Of a DNA stretch of 64,000 bases, positions 1 through 8,131 are shown in pieces (position 1 is the stretch's first letter; each line of letters begins with the position of its first letter). The stretch lies in assembly GCF_015354245.1 (NCBI RefSeq), contig NZ_JADKYZ010000005.1:186001-250000 (forward strand). The letters are read 5' to 3'. The notes under the pieces were generated by a model. It was not told the DNA's origin and made no database searches. It was given only the letters and a program-made list of their open reading frames with translations. A program made the translations under genes and the position numbers. The DNA comes from Diaphorobacter caeni (lineage in GTDB: Bacteria > Pseudomonadota > Gammaproteobacteria > Burkholderiales > Burkholderiaceae_C).

Positions 1-58
1 GAATTTGCGTAGGTATTGCAGCTATTTGAAACCACCGACCATTTGGGTTGGCAGGCAC

Positions 59-493
59 TCAGCCCGCCGCGCAGCTTCTGGAGGCATCGCGCATTCCATG
101 GATCAGCGCTCGTTGGTGCTTGCCCACTTCGCTGCCCTGCGCAGCCGCACGGAGCGCCCAGCGGCGGGCCTCGCAGGGATCGGTGGCGATCGCATTGCCG
201 TGGAGGCCCGGGTCGGCGAGCAGCACGCTCGCGAGCAGCTCCTGCGCGCGGACCTCGCCCGCCTCACCGGCTTCGCGCAGCAGGCGCAGCATGGCGGGGT
301 AGTCGCGCTCGGTGCGCGCTTCCAGCGCCATCTGGTAGACCTGCTCGGGCGAGTGCGTCGGCGGGCTCGTCAGGTCGGCAGCCTGTGCGTCGCCGATGAC
401 CGAGACGCCCCGCGCCAGCGCGAGCGCGGTGCACAGGGCCAGCAGCGCCAGATGCGATCCGGTGGGGTGGGATTTGAGTGGGGAAGCTTGCAT
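59..493 (-). CDS. Small secreted Sel1/TPR-like protein
   Basis: A 144-residue protein with an N-terminal signal peptide (hydrophobic run about residues 12-30, cleavage near A-Q-A). A helical part follows, SPEQVYQMALEARTERDY then AMLRLLREAGEAG, whose periodicity (Ala/Gly every few residues, A-L-R-AAAQG) resembles Sel1 or TPR repeats. I start it at the ATG at 493 because an AGGAAAGAGG purine run lies just upstream; the open frame extends 28 codons further but that stretch has no signal-peptide character. It is divergent from the LysR gene at 704 and may be its target. Probably exported to the periplasm; partner unknown. Confidence 0.6.
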   Translation of the reverse strand: MQASPLKSHPTGSHLALLALCTALALARGVSVIGDAQAADLTSPPTHSPEQVYQMALEARTERDYPAMLRLLREAGEAGEVRAQELLASVLLADPGLHGNAIATDPCEARRWALRAAAQGSEVGKHQRALIHGMRDASRSCAAG

Positions 494-646
494 GGCGGGT
501 TCCTCTTTCCTTTCATGGAACAGTCGCGAAATGGCTGTCCATGGGGCTGGATTGAATCGATGCAGCGCGCTTGGCACAATGCGGTTGTTTGCCGCGAGCC
601 TTCGGTTCAGCCGAAGGCGTTGCCCTGTCCTTGCCGCGTCACCGTT

Positions 647-688
647 TCACCGACTCACCGACTCACCGACTCACCGATCCACCGATCC
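647..688. repeat. 8-bp tandem repeat upstream of LysR gene
   Basis: The octamer TCACCGAC occurs three times perfectly (647-670), then as TCACCGAT and CCACCGAT (671-686), ending 15 bp before the LysR start codon. It occupies the position expected for the leader or ribosome-binding region. Confidence 0.85.
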
Positions 689-703
689 GAAAGAGCCCGA
701 CCC

Positions 704-1603
704 ATGCGACTTGATCTGTCCGACCTTCGCCTGTTTCTCTGCGTGGTGGACGCGGGCAGCATCACGCAGGGCGCGGCGCGCGCGCATCTCGCGCTGGCTT
801 CCGCCAGCGAGCGGCTGCGCAGCATCGAGGAAGACGCGGGCGTGCAACTGCTCGAACGCAGGCCGCGCGGCGTGATCACCACCGAGGCAGGCGAGGCGCT
901 TGCGCACCATGCTCGGCGCATTCTGCAGCAGCAGGAGCTGCTCAGGAGCGAGCTCAGCGATTTCGCGCGCGGCTCGCGCGGCACGCTGGTGTTCTACGCG
1001 AGCACGGTGGCGTTGACGGAGTATCTGCCGCGCCAGCTCGCACCGTGGCTGGCGACCCGGCCCCGGCTGCGGGTGGATCTTAAAGAGCGCACCAGCACCG
1101 AGATTTCGCATGGCATCTCGAGCGGGCTGATTGAGGCGGGCATCGTCTCCGACGTGGTGCAGACGCAGGGGCTGGATCTGCAGCTGCAGCCGCTCGTCAA
1201 GGATCATCTGGTGCTGATTGCGCCCGCCGAGCACCGGCTCGCGAAGGAGGGCCGCAGGTCGCTGGCCTTCAACGAAGTGCTCGGCGAGCAGTTCGTGGGC
1301 CTGACGAGCGGCAGTGCGCTGCAGGAGCACATTGCGGAGCACGCCAGCCGCGCGGGGCGCGACATCGCGCTGCGCATCCGCATGAAGACGTTCGGGGGCG
1401 TCTGTGAAATGGTCTCGCACGGCATCGGCGTGGGCATTCTGCCGATCGGCGTGGCGCGGCGCTACAGGCGCCAGCATCCCTTCAGGATCATCCCGTTGAC
1501 GGATGCCTGGGCGCAGCGCCACCTGTGCCTGTGCTGGCGCGACTGGTCACGGCTGTCGCCGTCGATGCGCAGTCTGCTCACGCATCTGGGCGCCACGCAG
1601 TGA
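704..1603 (+). CDS. LysR-family transcriptional regulator
   Basis: A 299-residue protein of typical LysR length. The N-terminal winged helix-turn-helix (about residues 1-60) reads DLRLFLCVVDAGSITQGA then ASASERLRSIEEDAG, followed by the LLERRPRGV wing; the substrate-binding fold spans about 90-295 (TLVFYAS, IEAGIVSD, GVCEMVSHGIGVGILP). I start at the ATG at 704, which places the HTH at residue 1 as usual in the family. It converges on the Bug-receptor operon and diverges from the Sel1-like gene, so its target is not obvious. LysR proteins usually bind an effector and activate a divergent gene. The leader holds an 8-bp tandem repeat. Confidence 0.9.
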   Translation: MRLDLSDLRLFLCVVDAGSITQGAARAHLALASASERLRSIEEDAGVQLLERRPRGVITTEAGEALAHHARRILQQQELLRSELSDFARGSRGTLVFYASTVALTEYLPRQLAPWLATRPRLRVDLKERTSTEISHGISSGLIEAGIVSDVVQTQGLDLQLQPLVKDHLVLIAPAEHRLAKEGRRSLAFNEVLGEQFVGLTSGSALQEHIAEHASRAGRDIALRIRMKTFGGVCEMVSHGIGVGILPIGVARRYRRQHPFRIIPLTDAWAQRHLCLCWRDWSRLSPSMRSLLTHLGATQ

Positions 1604-1642
1604 CCGGTCGAGCTGTCGCTTCGTCGATCCGAGCGACGCGAT

Positions 1643-2626
1643 TTACTTGTCGGACCAGGGCGACTCGGCCCAGATGGTCTTGAAGCCTTCGGTCTGCTTG
1701 TCAAGTCGCGCCTTCCACGCATCGCCCTCGAGGTAGTCCATCTCGGTGAACTGGTTGCTCATCTGCTTCTGGAACTCGGGGTCCTTGGCGATGTCGCGCA
1801 GGGCTTCGGTGAGCTTGGTCTTCACGTCGTCAGGAATGCCCTTGGGAGCGACGATGCCGCGCTCGGAGTTGAACACCAGATTCACGCCCTGCTCCTTGAA
1901 GCTCGGCACGTCGGGTGCGAGCTTGGCGCGATCGGGGCTGGCCTGGCCGAGGATGCGCACCTTCTCGCGGAAAGGCATCACCTCGCCCAGATTCATGCCG
2001 CCGATCACCACCTGATCGCCGAGCACGGCCGTGCGCAGCGGGCCCGCGCCGTTGTAGGGGATGTGGTTGAACTTCGCGCCGGTCAGGCGCTGGAACAGCA
2101 CCATCGCGAGGTGATCGTCCGTGCCCACGCCGGTCGAGCCGTAGGTGATCTCGCCGGGACGCGCCTTGGCGTCGGCGATCAGGTCGTTCAGGTTCTTGTA
2201 CTTGCTCGAAGCGAGCACGCTGAACGCGCTCGGGTCGCGCACGATGTTGGCGATGTAGGCGAAATCGCCATTGTTGAACTGGCCCTTGCCGAGGCGCTCG
2301 ATGGGCAGCGTCACGAGGCCGGGCATGTTGGTCATGCCGAGGGTGTAGCCGTCGGGCTTGGCCTTGGCGACGTAGGCCAGACCGATCTCGCCCGAGGCGC
2401 CCGCCTTGTTGACCACGACGACGCGCGCGCCGGTCTTGGTGGTGAGGAACTGGGCGACCGTGCGGGCCGTGATGTCGGTGCCGCCGCCAGCGGCGAAGCC
2501 GACGACCAGCTCGATGGGCCTGTCAGTGGGCCATGCGGCCCAGGAGCTGGTGGCGGCGCCAATGGCCAGCGCGCCAACGGCCAAAGTCATTGCTCGGCGG
2601 GTGAAGTTCTTGAAGGACATGGACAT
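1643..2626 (-). CDS. Bug-family (TctC-like) periplasmic solute-binding protein
   Basis: A 327-residue tripartite tricarboxylate transporter receptor. The signal peptide covers about residues 1-30 (RRAMTLAVGALAIGAATSSWA), followed by the family hallmark WPTDRPIELVVGFAAGGGTDI, the KAGASGEIG segment and the STGVGTDDHLA loop. Bug proteins bind small organic acids; no matching TctA/TctB membrane genes are present here, which is usual because Bug receptors greatly outnumber membrane subunits in these bacteria. Start at 2626 follows an AAGGGGAAC ribosome site. It is the last gene of an operon with the aldehyde dehydrogenase (4019-5449) and the dehydrogenase (2862-3767), so its ligand may be the substrate of those enzymes (inference). 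Confidence 0.9.
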   Translation of the reverse strand: MSMSFKNFTRRAMTLAVGALAIGAATSSWAAWPTDRPIELVVGFAAGGGTDITARTVAQFLTTKTGARVVVVNKAGASGEIGLAYVAKAKPDGYTLGMTNMPGLVTLPIERLGKGQFNNGDFAYIANIVRDPSAFSVLASSKYKNLNDLIADAKARPGEITYGSTGVGTDDHLAMVLFQRLTGAKFNHIPYNGAGPLRTAVLGDQVVIGGMNLGEVMPFREKVRILGQASPDRAKLAPDVPSFKEQGVNLVFNSERGIVAPKGIPDDVKTKLTEALRDIAKDPEFQKQMSNQFTEMDYLEGDAWKARLDKQTEGFKTIWAESPWSDK

Positions 2627-2690
2627 TTTGTTCCCCTTGGTTATTGGTGTGACGAAGCCTTGCGGCTTCGATGGGTTGGTCGTTGTTGGG

Positions 2691-2784
2691 CGGCGATACA
2701 GGGCTTGATCCTTCGTTGCGCCACCTTGCCGTACGGAAGTACTGTCTGCGTCGGCGACGCCTCGTCTCAAGCCCTGTCTCGCCG
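2691..2784. repeat. Repeat family A, copy 1 (long stem-loop)
   Basis: An 18-nt left arm (CGGCGATACAGGGCTTGA, 2691-2708) pairs with 2767-2784 at 17 of 18 positions, enclosing 58 nt. The loop holds the conserved core TTGCCGTAC..A.GTACTGTC with a GTAC/GTAC mini-hairpin. A second copy, with different but still complementary arms, lies at 34705-34797. This copy sits between two genes of a minus-strand operon. Confidence 0.75.
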
Positions 2785-2861
2785 TTGTGGTTGTGGGTTC
2801 CGGCGGCAGGTTCACTTTGAAGGCCCGCTGTTGAAATCTCCAACCCACTTGGCGGTCGTTC

Positions 2862-3767
2862 TTATGCCTTTTTTGCTGGCACGGTCGGGCATCCCCAGTC
2901 GGCCCAGAGCTTGGCTACGGCGGCATAGTCATCGCGGCCGTGGCCTGCGGCCACGCCCATGTCGTAGACGCTGTGCGAGCCCTGAATGGCGAACAGCGGC
3001 ACGCCCAGCGTCTGCGCGAGTTGCAGGGCGAGGACGGAGTCCTTGCGGGCGGCGTCCAGCGGCATGCCGCCTGCGTAGTCGCCGTTGACGATGCGGTCGG
3101 CGTAGCGGTAGGTGAGCGGGCGGTGCAGGCCCATCTGTGCATCGGAGAGCAGGGTGATGAGCTTCTGGCAATCCACGCCCGAGGCGGTGGCCATGGCGCC
3201 GGCTTCGGCCACCACGACCATCACGGCGTGGGCGACGGCGTTGTTGATCACCTTGGCTGCGGCACCTGCGCCGAGTGCGCCGAAGTAGACCTGCTTGGTG
3301 GCGATGGCGTCGAGCACGCCCTGTGCGCGTGCAATCGCCTGCTCGTCACCGCCGAGCGCGAGCGAGGCCGAGCCCGCGACCATCTGGCCGACGCCGGCCA
3401 TGATGGAGGCGTCCACCACGTCGATGCCGAACGGTGCGAGCACCTTCTGTTCGGCGTGGATGTGCTCGGGGTTGACCGTGCTGGTCTCGAGCACCACGGC
3501 GCCGCGCGGCAGCTGCGGCGCGATCTGCGCGAGCACGGCCAGCGAGATGGTCGGGTTGGGCAGGCACAGCACGACGACGGTCGTGTTCTTCAGGTCTTCG
3601 GGCGAGGTGATCGCGACGCCGCCGAATTTTTCCTTGGCGCGGGCGAGCGCCGCGGCGTCGAGGTCAAACACCTGCGTGGCGAATTGGGCGCCCACGCGTT
3701 CGGCCAGTGGGAAGCCCATGTTGCCTAGGCCGTAGATGGCGACTGGGTTGTTGGTTGGTTGTGTCAT
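2862..3767 (-). CDS. 3-hydroxyisobutyrate dehydrogenase-like NAD(P) oxidoreductase
   Basis: A 301-residue member of the beta-hydroxyacid dehydrogenase family. The N-terminal Rossmann motif is IYGLGNMGFP (G13, G15, G18). The catalytic lysine is K172 in GAAAKVINN, and the C-terminal all-helical domain is complete. The usual substrate-binding motif DAPVSGG is replaced by DASIMAG-type sequence near 120-125, so the substrate is probably not hydroxyisobutyrate itself. It would oxidise a 3-hydroxyacid or reduce a semialdehyde in the cytoplasm. It lies between the ALDH and Bug genes on the same strand; a semialdehyde passed between this enzyme and the ALDH is a plausible link (inference). Repeat B copy 1 precedes it. 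Confidence 0.82.
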   Translation of the reverse strand: MTQPTNNPVAIYGLGNMGFPLAERVGAQFATQVFDLDAAALARAKEKFGGVAITSPEDLKNTTVVVLCLPNPTISLAVLAQIAPQLPRGAVVLETSTVNPEHIHAEQKVLAPFGIDVVDASIMAGVGQMVAGSASLALGGDEQAIARAQGVLDAIATKQVYFGALGAGAAAKVINNAVAHAVMVVVAEAGAMATASGVDCQKLITLLSDAQMGLHRPLTYRYADRIVNGDYAGGMPLDAARKDSVLALQLAQTLGVPLFAIQGSHSVYDMGVAAGHGRDDYAAVAKLWADWGCPTVPAKKA

Positions 3768-3821
3768 CTTGTCTTGAATGGTGTTGTGAGTGAAGCGGCT
3801 TTTTTTGCTTCTGCCGGGGCG

Positions 3822-4006
3822 GTGAGGGCGGAGGCCGGGACTGCCCCCGGCGGGGCAATCACTTTTTGGTCTTGCTCAAAAAGTAATCAAAAATGCGCCT
3901 TGAAGTCATCCGGCGGAACTCGCTGCGTTCCTTCGTCACTCCGCTCGGGCAACCGCCGGAAGTCAGTTTTGAAAAGGTGTGTTCGGCACTTCGCTTCGCT
4001 CGTGCC
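3822..4006 (+). repeat. Repeat family B, copy 1 (four-hairpin element)
   Basis: About 185 bp with four successive inverted repeats: TGCCCC-cggc-GGGGCA; ACTTTTTG/CAAAAAGT; CCGGCGG/CCGCCGG enclosing about 37 nt; GGCAC/GTGCC. Other copies are at 10893-11077, 24381-24497 and 31119-31303, all in the same orientation. This copy lies between the ALDH stop and the start of the next gene on the minus strand. Confidence 0.85.
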
Positions 4007-4018
4007 TACTGCTCGTGC

Positions 4019-5449
4019 TTACTTTGCGACGGCCAGTGGTTGTTCGTGGAGGCCGAAATACATGCTCTTCACCTGTGCATAGAGCTTCATGCCATCGATG
4101 CCCTTTTCCCGTCCGATGCCGCTGTTCTTGAAGCCGCCGAACGGCGTGCTCGTCACCGACTGCTTGTAGGTGTTGATCCACACGGAGCCCGCTTCGAGCG
4201 CGCGGCCGATGCGCCAGGCCTTCTTGAAGCTCTCGGTCCAGATGCCGCAGGCGAGGCCGAAGGCCGTGCCGTTGGCCTTGGCGATCAGGTCGGCCTCATC
4301 CTTGAAGGGCAGGGCCACGAGCACCGGGCCGAAGGCTTCTTCCTGACACGAGACCGCGTCGTAGCCGAGGCCGTCGATCACGGTGGGCGGGTAGTAGGCG
4401 CCCTGGTCGAACACGCCGCCCGTGGGCACTTCGCCGCCGCAGAGGATGCGGCCGCCTTCCTCGCGGGCACGGTCCACGAAGCGGACCACGCGTTCGCGAT
4501 GGTGGAACGAGGCGAGCGGACCCATCTCGACGCCGTCGGCATCGGGCGCGGCCACGCGGATGGTCTTGGCGCGGGCGACGACCTGCGCGAGGACCTCGTC
4601 GTAGATGCGCTCTTCGATGAACAGGCGCGAGCCGGCCACGCAGGACTGGCCCGCCGAGCCGAAGATGCCCGCGACGACGGCGGCCACGGCGTGTTCGCGG
4701 TCGGCGTCGGCGAACACCACGTGTGGCGACTTGCCGCCGAGTTCGAGCGCAGTGGGGATCAGCTTGTCACCGGCCACGCGGGCAATCGCGCGGCCCGAGG
4801 TGGTGCCGCCGGTGAACGAGACCATGCGCACGCCGGGATGTGCGACCAGCGCGGCGCCCACGTCCGCGCCACGGCCCTGCACGACCTGCAGCAGGTCCTT
4901 GGGCAGGCCGGCGGCGAGCGCGATGCGGGCCAGCTCGGGGCCGAGCAGCGGCGAGTCTTCCGAGGGCTTGAGCAGCACGGCGTTGCCAGCGGCGAGCGCG
5001 GGAGCGACCTTGGTCGCGTCGTTCATGATCGGCGAGTTCCACGGCGTGATCGCCGCAATCACCCCGAACGGCTCCAGCACCGTGAAAGAGACATAATCTC
5101 CGCGCGACGGCGTGACGTCGGTTTCCAGCGTTTCGCAGACGCCAGCGTAGTAGCGGAACGTGCCGATGGCCGATTCCACCATGCCGCGGCATTCGCCAAG
5201 CGGCTTGCCGTTGTCGGCCATCTGCAGGCGCGCGAGCGATTCCTTTTCGGCGACGAGGCCGTCGGCGATCTTGTTGAGCACGAGAGCCCGCTTGTGCGGC
5301 AGCAGCTCTTTCCAGCCCGAGTGGTGAAAGGCCTGCCAGGCGCGCTCGACGGCCGCGTCCAGCTCCTGCATGGAGGTGATCGCGACGCGCGCGATCTCTT
5401 CGCCGGTGGCGGGGTTGGTGCTGATGAGTTCGGTGTTGCTGGAAGCCAT
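4019..5449 (-). CDS. NAD(P)-dependent aldehyde dehydrogenase
   Basis: A 476-residue ALDH of full length. Visible motifs are the oxyanion/NAD segment ITPWNSPI, the cofactor motif SFTGGTTSG, the general base E236 in LELGGKSP, the nucleophile C270 in GQSCVAGSR, and EEAFGPV. It oxidises an aldehyde to the acid in the cytoplasm. Start at 5449 has a CCAGGACAG ribosome site. It is the first gene of the minus-strand cluster with the 3-HIBADH-like enzyme and the Bug receptor, divergent from the GntR gene at 5657, which probably controls it. The exact aldehyde cannot be told from sequence; semialdehyde or aromatic aldehyde dehydrogenases are both possible. Confidence 0.88.
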   Translation of the reverse strand: MASSNTELISTNPATGEEIARVAITSMQELDAAVERAWQAFHHSGWKELLPHKRALVLNKIADGLVAEKESLARLQMADNGKPLGECRGMVESAIGTFRYYAGVCETLETDVTPSRGDYVSFTVLEPFGVIAAITPWNSPIMNDATKVAPALAAGNAVLLKPSEDSPLLGPELARIALAAGLPKDLLQVVQGRGADVGAALVAHPGVRMVSFTGGTTSGRAIARVAGDKLIPTALELGGKSPHVVFADADREHAVAAVVAGIFGSAGQSCVAGSRLFIEERIYDEVLAQVVARAKTIRVAAPDADGVEMGPLASFHHRERVVRFVDRAREEGGRILCGGEVPTGGVFDQGAYYPPTVIDGLGYDAVSCQEEAFGPVLVALPFKDEADLIAKANGTAFGLACGIWTESFKKAWRIGRALEAGSVWINTYKQSVTSTPFGGFKNSGIGREKGIDGMKLYAQVKSMYFGLHEQPLAVAK

Positions 5450-5656
5450 GACTGTCCTGGAAAATTCTTGAAAGCAGATGCAGTCTAGAGAGCGTTTTCA
5501 CGAAGTTCAACAGGCACGTTGTCGCCGATTTTTGTGATGAAATTATTGATAAAAGCGTCGACCGGAAATCCGCCCGTGCAGCAGTCACTTGCGGACCTTC
5601 GGCCCTTGCATCGGCAGGGCGCACGCAGCCCGCAGCCGCAACCGTGATCAGGTTCT

Positions 5657-6346
5657 ATGTCCCGAAATCCTTCGAAAAACGACTTGGGTGTCTTCCCACA
5701 TGCCGAGCTGCCACCGCCCGTGGCAGCCGTGATCGAGGCCATCGAGACCGACATCATCCGCGGCATCATCCTGCCGAGCACGCGGCTGATCGAGGACCAT
5801 CTGATGGAGGACTACGACGCCAAGCGCCATGTGGTGCGTGCGGCGCTCGTGGAGCTGCAGCGCCTTGGGGTGGTGGTCAAGCCGCCGCACATCGGCGCGC
5901 GCATCCGCCGCTTTGACGCCGCGAGCCTGGAGGCGCTCTACCACTTCCGCTCGGTGCTGCACCGCGCCGCGGTCGAGGCCATGCCGCTGCCGGTGGCCGA
6001 GGCGCGTCTTGCGGCCGTGCATGCCGCCGCCCAGGCGCACGCCGAGGCCACGCAATCGGGTGACCTGATCGCGATCCACCGCGCCAACATGGCGTTCCAT
6101 CGGTTGTTCTTTGGGCTCTGCGACAACCCCTACATCGAGGAGTCGATCCGCCTGCACGACTGGCTGAGCTTTCCGGCGCGGGCCTATGCCATCACCGACC
6201 AGTCGGCGCTGTCGCGCGCCTGCGAGGAGCATGGACAGATGGTCGCGGCCATCGAGCGCTGCGACCGCGAAGCGCTTCTCTCGCTCGCGCTCGGCCACAT
6301 GGTGCAGGCGCGGCGCATCTACGAGGGCAAGTACCTGTCGCGTTGA
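5657..6346 (+). CDS. GntR-family (FadR/VanR type) regulator
   Basis: A 229-residue regulator. Residues about 15-80 form the winged HTH (VIEAIETDIIRGIILPSTRLIEDHLMEDYDA), though the recognition-helix part is less canonical than in the second GntR protein of this window. Residues about 95-220 form the all-helical FCD ligand-binding domain (LYHFRSVLHRAAV, HRANMAFHRLFF, EEHGQMVAAIERCD). FCD regulators bind organic acids, often through a metal held by the conserved His and Asp residues. It is divergent from the ALDH operon across 207 bp of AT-richer DNA that includes a weak TTAT-TG-ATAA inverted repeat at 5543-5552. Its TGA directly abuts the stop of the convergent shikimate kinase. Confidence 0.85.
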   Translation: MSRNPSKNDLGVFPHAELPPPVAAVIEAIETDIIRGIILPSTRLIEDHLMEDYDAKRHVVRAALVELQRLGVVVKPPHIGARIRRFDAASLEALYHFRSVLHRAAVEAMPLPVAEARLAAVHAAAQAHAEATQSGDLIAIHRANMAFHRLFFGLCDNPYIEESIRLHDWLSFPARAYAITDQSALSRACEEHGQMVAAIERCDREALLSLALGHMVQARRIYEGKYLSR

Positions 6347-6868
6347 TTACGGGTCCATTTCGAGCTGCATCACGATCATGTTGACCAGCGTGTTCACCGT
6401 GGGGCGTCCCGTCTCGATGACGTAGTGCGACGCCGCGCGGTACAGCGGATCGCGCACCGCATAGAGATCGCGCAGACGCTGCAGCGGATTGGCCACCTGC
6501 AGCAGCGGGCGGGTCTTGTCATGGCGGATGCGCTTGAAGATCTCGTCGGGCGAGGCGCGCAGATACATCACGCTGCCGCCACCGGCGAGCAGATGGCTGC
6601 GGTTGTCCTCGCGCAGCACGGCACCGCCGCCGGTCGAGAGGATCATGTCGCCGGGCGCGCCGGTCAGCTCGGCCAGCAGCTGGGCCTCGCGATCGCGGAA
6701 CGCCTCTTCGCCCTGTTCCTCGAAGTACTGGCGGATCGTGGAGCCGAGCACTTCCTCCAGACGCTGGTCGAGATCGATGAAGGGCACATTCAGACGGCGC
6801 GCGAGCTGGCGTCCAACCGTGGATTTTCCGGAGCCGGGCATGCCGACCAACGAGCAGCGCTTGCGCAT
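6347..6868 (-). CDS. aroK: Shikimate kinase
   Basis: A 173-residue enzyme that phosphorylates shikimate with ATP in the chorismate pathway. Visible are the P-loop GMPGSGKST (residues 9-17), the Asp pair DLD in FIDLDQ, the substrate glycines STGGGAV, and the lid motif KTRPLL. Length is typical. In many betaproteobacteria aroK stands before aroB beside the pil genes; here no aroB is adjacent, so this may be a second or relocated kinase. Its stop codon directly abuts the GntR stop with no spacer, so transcripts must converge. Confidence 0.93.
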   Translation of the reverse strand: MRKRCSLVGMPGSGKSTVGRQLARRLNVPFIDLDQRLEEVLGSTIRQYFEEQGEEAFRDREAQLLAELTGAPGDMILSTGGGAVLREDNRSHLLAGGGSVMYLRASPDEIFKRIRHDKTRPLLQVANPLQRLRDLYAVRDPLYRAASHYVIETGRPTVNTLVNMIVMQLEMDP

Positions 6869-6969
6869 GGTGAAAGAGAGGTCCTGTTCTTGTCTGATGT
6901 TGCGAGTTTATAGGCCTTGTCGGCCTGCTCTGACATGTGAGTGCAAGTGGACGCGGCCACAATGCGTGC

Positions 6970-7947
6970 ATGAGTTCTTCTTTCAAGCAGCGCGTGATCG
7001 ATTGGGGCAAGCAGTGCATGGCGGTCGCCTCGCCGCTGATCCGCGCGGTGGGCCTGTGGCTGGATGCCGATGGATTGCGCATGAGCGCGGCGATGTCGTT
7101 CTACGGCATGCTGAGTCTGGCGCCGCTGCTCCTGGTGCTGGTGGGTGTGCTGAGCTGGTGGATCGACCAGTCGTATCTGGAGTCCAACCTGCTCGCGCAG
7201 GTCAGCGGCGTGGTCGGCGAGCGCGGCGCGGAGGTGGTGCGCATGGCGCTGTCGAGCGCGCGCAATCCGTCCGAGGGCTGGTTCGCCTCGATTGCGGGTT
7301 TCGTGCTGCTGCTCTCGGGTGCGTCCGGCGTTTTCGTGGAGCTGCAGAACTCGCTGCATCGCCTCTGGTACGCCGGAAAGGAGCCGCCCAAGACGGAGAA
7401 ACCGGCCTGGTGGAACATGGCCTCGCTGCGTCTGCGGGGGCTGGCCTACGTGATGGCGATCGGCTTTCTGCTGCTGATCTCGCTGGTCGTCTCCACCGCC
7501 ATCAAGATCATCGCGACCTGGGCGAGCGCGTGGTTGCCGTTCGGCTCGGGCATGCTGCTGCAGCTGGTCAACGAGCTGGTCGCCTTTGGCGTGGCGATGG
7601 CGCTGTTCGTCGGCATGATGCGCATCGGTGGCCCCGCCGCGCCGCGACTGCGGTTTCTGTGGATCGGCGCGTTCGTGGGCGCGATTCTGTTCACCGGTGG
7701 CAAGCAGGCGCTGGCCTTCTACCTGTCGACGGCCGCCGTGGTGTCGGCCTACGGCGCGGCCGGTTCGCTGGTGGTGCTGTTGATGTGGATGTACTTCTCC
7801 GCCGCCGTTTTATTGTTCGCGGCCAGCGTGGCGCGGGCCTTGCAGGAAGAGGAAGAAGAAGAAAAAAAAGAAGGGGAAGACGGGCGGAGGCGGAAAAACA
7901 GTAGCAGCACCGCCGCGTCCACCTTGGATGAGCCGATGGCCTCGTAG
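6970..7947 (+). CDS. YihY/BrkB-family inner-membrane protein
   Basis: A 325-residue polytopic membrane protein with about six hydrophobic segments: MSFYGMLSLAPLLLVLVGVLSWW; SIAGFVLLLSGAS; AYVMAIGFLLLISLVV; LVAFGVAMALFVGMM; LWIGAFVGAILF; LVVLLMWMYFSAAVLLF. It carries family features such as LQNSLHRLWY and GAAGSLVVLLMWMY. The C-terminus is a charged cytoplasmic tail with a run of Glu and Lys. Function in this family is not settled; the old name ribonuclease BN is wrong. The start could instead be a GTG at 6937, which adds 11 residues; I prefer the ATG at 6970. Confidence 0.88.
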   Translation: MSSSFKQRVIDWGKQCMAVASPLIRAVGLWLDADGLRMSAAMSFYGMLSLAPLLLVLVGVLSWWIDQSYLESNLLAQVSGVVGERGAEVVRMALSSARNPSEGWFASIAGFVLLLSGASGVFVELQNSLHRLWYAGKEPPKTEKPAWWNMASLRLRGLAYVMAIGFLLLISLVVSTAIKIIATWASAWLPFGSGMLLQLVNELVAFGVAMALFVGMMRIGGPAAPRLRFLWIGAFVGAILFTGGKQALAFYLSTAAVVSAYGAAGSLVVLLMWMYFSAAVLLFAASVARALQEEEEEEKKEGEDGRRRKNSSSTAASTLDEPMAS

Positions 7948-8131
7948 TTTCCCTAGACGCAAAGCCGGGGAAAAGGCGTACACAGCTGCTTACGTCACTT
8001 ACTGCGACTACTGCCCAAACTGTCATGTTTGCCCATTAACCTCTGCCCCCAGTTGCTTGTTTGTTGCCTCTACGGGGTGGCAGGGAAGTAAGTATTTGAA
8101 TTTTCTCAGGATCTGTTTCTTGCAATTGCCC

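Noticed and set aside
3815-4020. Short frames through repeat B read as small proteins (also at 10880-11085 and 31117-31330)
   Set aside because: The translations are similar to one another only because the DNA repeats. There is no ribosome site or protein-like composition; the signal is in the inverted repeats.
5543-5552. TTATTGATAA as operator of the first GntR regulator
   Set aside because: Only a short imperfect repeat in generally AT-rich DNA, with no second copy. Mentioned in the gene entry but not called as a site.
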